6,522 bases of DNA from Bacteroidota bacterium (lineage in GTDB: Bacteria > Bacteroidota > Bacteroidia > Chitinophagales > Chitinophagaceae), in NCBI GenBank assembly GCA_023386395.1, contig JAEWJV010000176.1:1-6522 (forward strand). Reading direction: 5' to 3'. Positions 6,340-6,522 of this stretch are shown one piece after another. A program made the translations under genes and the position numbers. Position 1 is the stretch's first letter; the number at the start of each line of letters is the position of its first letter. The notes beneath the pieces are model-generated. The model was not told the DNA's origin. It did not search any database and saw only the letters and a list, made by a program, of their open reading frames with translations.

Positions 6340-6357
6340 AATTTTGCAGCCAAAATT
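6340..6357 (+). promoter_or_regulatory. Inverted repeat directly upstream of the receptor start codon
   Basis: AATTTTG (6340-6346) and CAAAATT (6351-6357) are perfect 7-bp arms around the spacer CAGC. The element ends 14 bp before the chosen ATG at 6372 and 5 bp before the alternative ATG at 6363. It could be an operator half-site pair or an mRNA hairpin close to the ribosome site. The left arm also resembles a -7 box (GAATTTTG versus TAnnTTTG, one mismatch). Confidence 0.35.
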
Positions 6358-6371
6358 TATAGATGAGATAT

Positions 6372-6522
6372 ATGGATAAGCAATCAATAAAAAAGATACT
6401 CTTTGCAATTCTTTTAATATTAACAGCACATGGTGCATGGGCGCTGGATGAGGAGAATGACGAAGGATTTGGCGGCATTAAAGGGAAAATTACTACGTCA
6501 GATAATAACCCGGCCGCTATGG
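6372..6522 (+). CDS. TonB-dependent outer-membrane receptor, N-terminal fragment
   Basis: The frame runs off the window after 50 codons. Residues 1-24 are a Sec signal peptide: a basic n-region (MDKQSIKK), a hydrophobic core (ILFAILLILTA) and a likely cleavage after AWA (22-24). The mature part begins LDEENDEGFGGIKGKITTSDNNPAAM. GxIKGKITTSDxxPAA is the opening strand of the carboxypeptidase-regulatory-like (beta-sandwich) domain that precedes the plug in many Bacteroidota TonB-dependent receptors, particularly siderophore-receptor-like ones. By family knowledge these are outer-membrane beta-barrels that import substrates such as metal chelates or glycans using TonB-ExbBD energy. The substrate cannot be read from this fragment. 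A second in-frame ATG at 6363 would add three residues; 6372 gives the more typical signal peptide. Another outer-membrane or secreted protein with the same leading domain is possible. Confidence 0.7.
   Translation, partial: MDKQSIKKILFAILLILTAHGAWALDEENDEGFGGIKGKITTSDNNPAAM

Noticed and set aside
6109..6371. Possible riboswitch or small RNA in the divergent intergenic region
   Set aside because: I found no recognisable riboswitch core, tRNA-like fold or strong terminator; only short repeats are visible.

Overview
The window looks like a chromosomal, low-to-moderate GC stretch of a Bacteroidota genome, most likely Chitinophagia/Sphingobacteriia-like. The reasons are the DUF3822 protein joined to rsmD, an LpxK (so a Gram-negative outer membrane), the start of a TonB-dependent receptor with a carboxypeptidase-like plug extension, the lack of clear Shine-Dalgarno sequences, and a TAnnTTTG-type -7 box in front of lpxK. 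The family assignments were made by reading motifs and no database was searched.

Layout. Positions 1-240 (+) hold the C-terminal end of a penicillin-binding protein 4-type D-Ala-D-Ala carboxypeptidase with its KTG box. It runs convergently, with an 18-bp gap, into a long minus-strand block. Read in the direction of transcription, from high to low coordinates, this block is: a 66-residue unknown protein (6108-5908), a DUF3822 protein (5767-4955), rsmD (4958-4416, 4-nt overlap with DUF3822), bioD (4276-3632), lpxK (3563-2472) and rnr (2253-259). On the plus strand, 6372-6522 is the signal peptide and first plug-extension residues of a TonB-dependent receptor, divergent from the 66-residue gene across a 263-bp AT-rich region with several repeat motifs.

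The minus-strand genes are housekeeping functions: rRNA methylation (RsmD), biotin synthesis (BioD), lipid A 4'-phosphorylation (LpxK) and RNA decay (RNase R). Only DUF3822-rsmD is tightly coupled. The later genes are separated by 139, 68 and 218 bp, so they may form one loose transcript or several units. lpxK has its own candidate -7 element.

No mobile element, CRISPR array, tRNA or rRNA was seen. The points most worth a second look are the loss of the catalytic-motif Asp in RsmD (AGPPY instead of DPPY), an imperfect palindrome of REP type in front of rnr, the RNase R without an N-terminal helix-turn-helix domain, and the repeats in front of the TonB-dependent receptor. I do not see a convincing new multi-gene system here.
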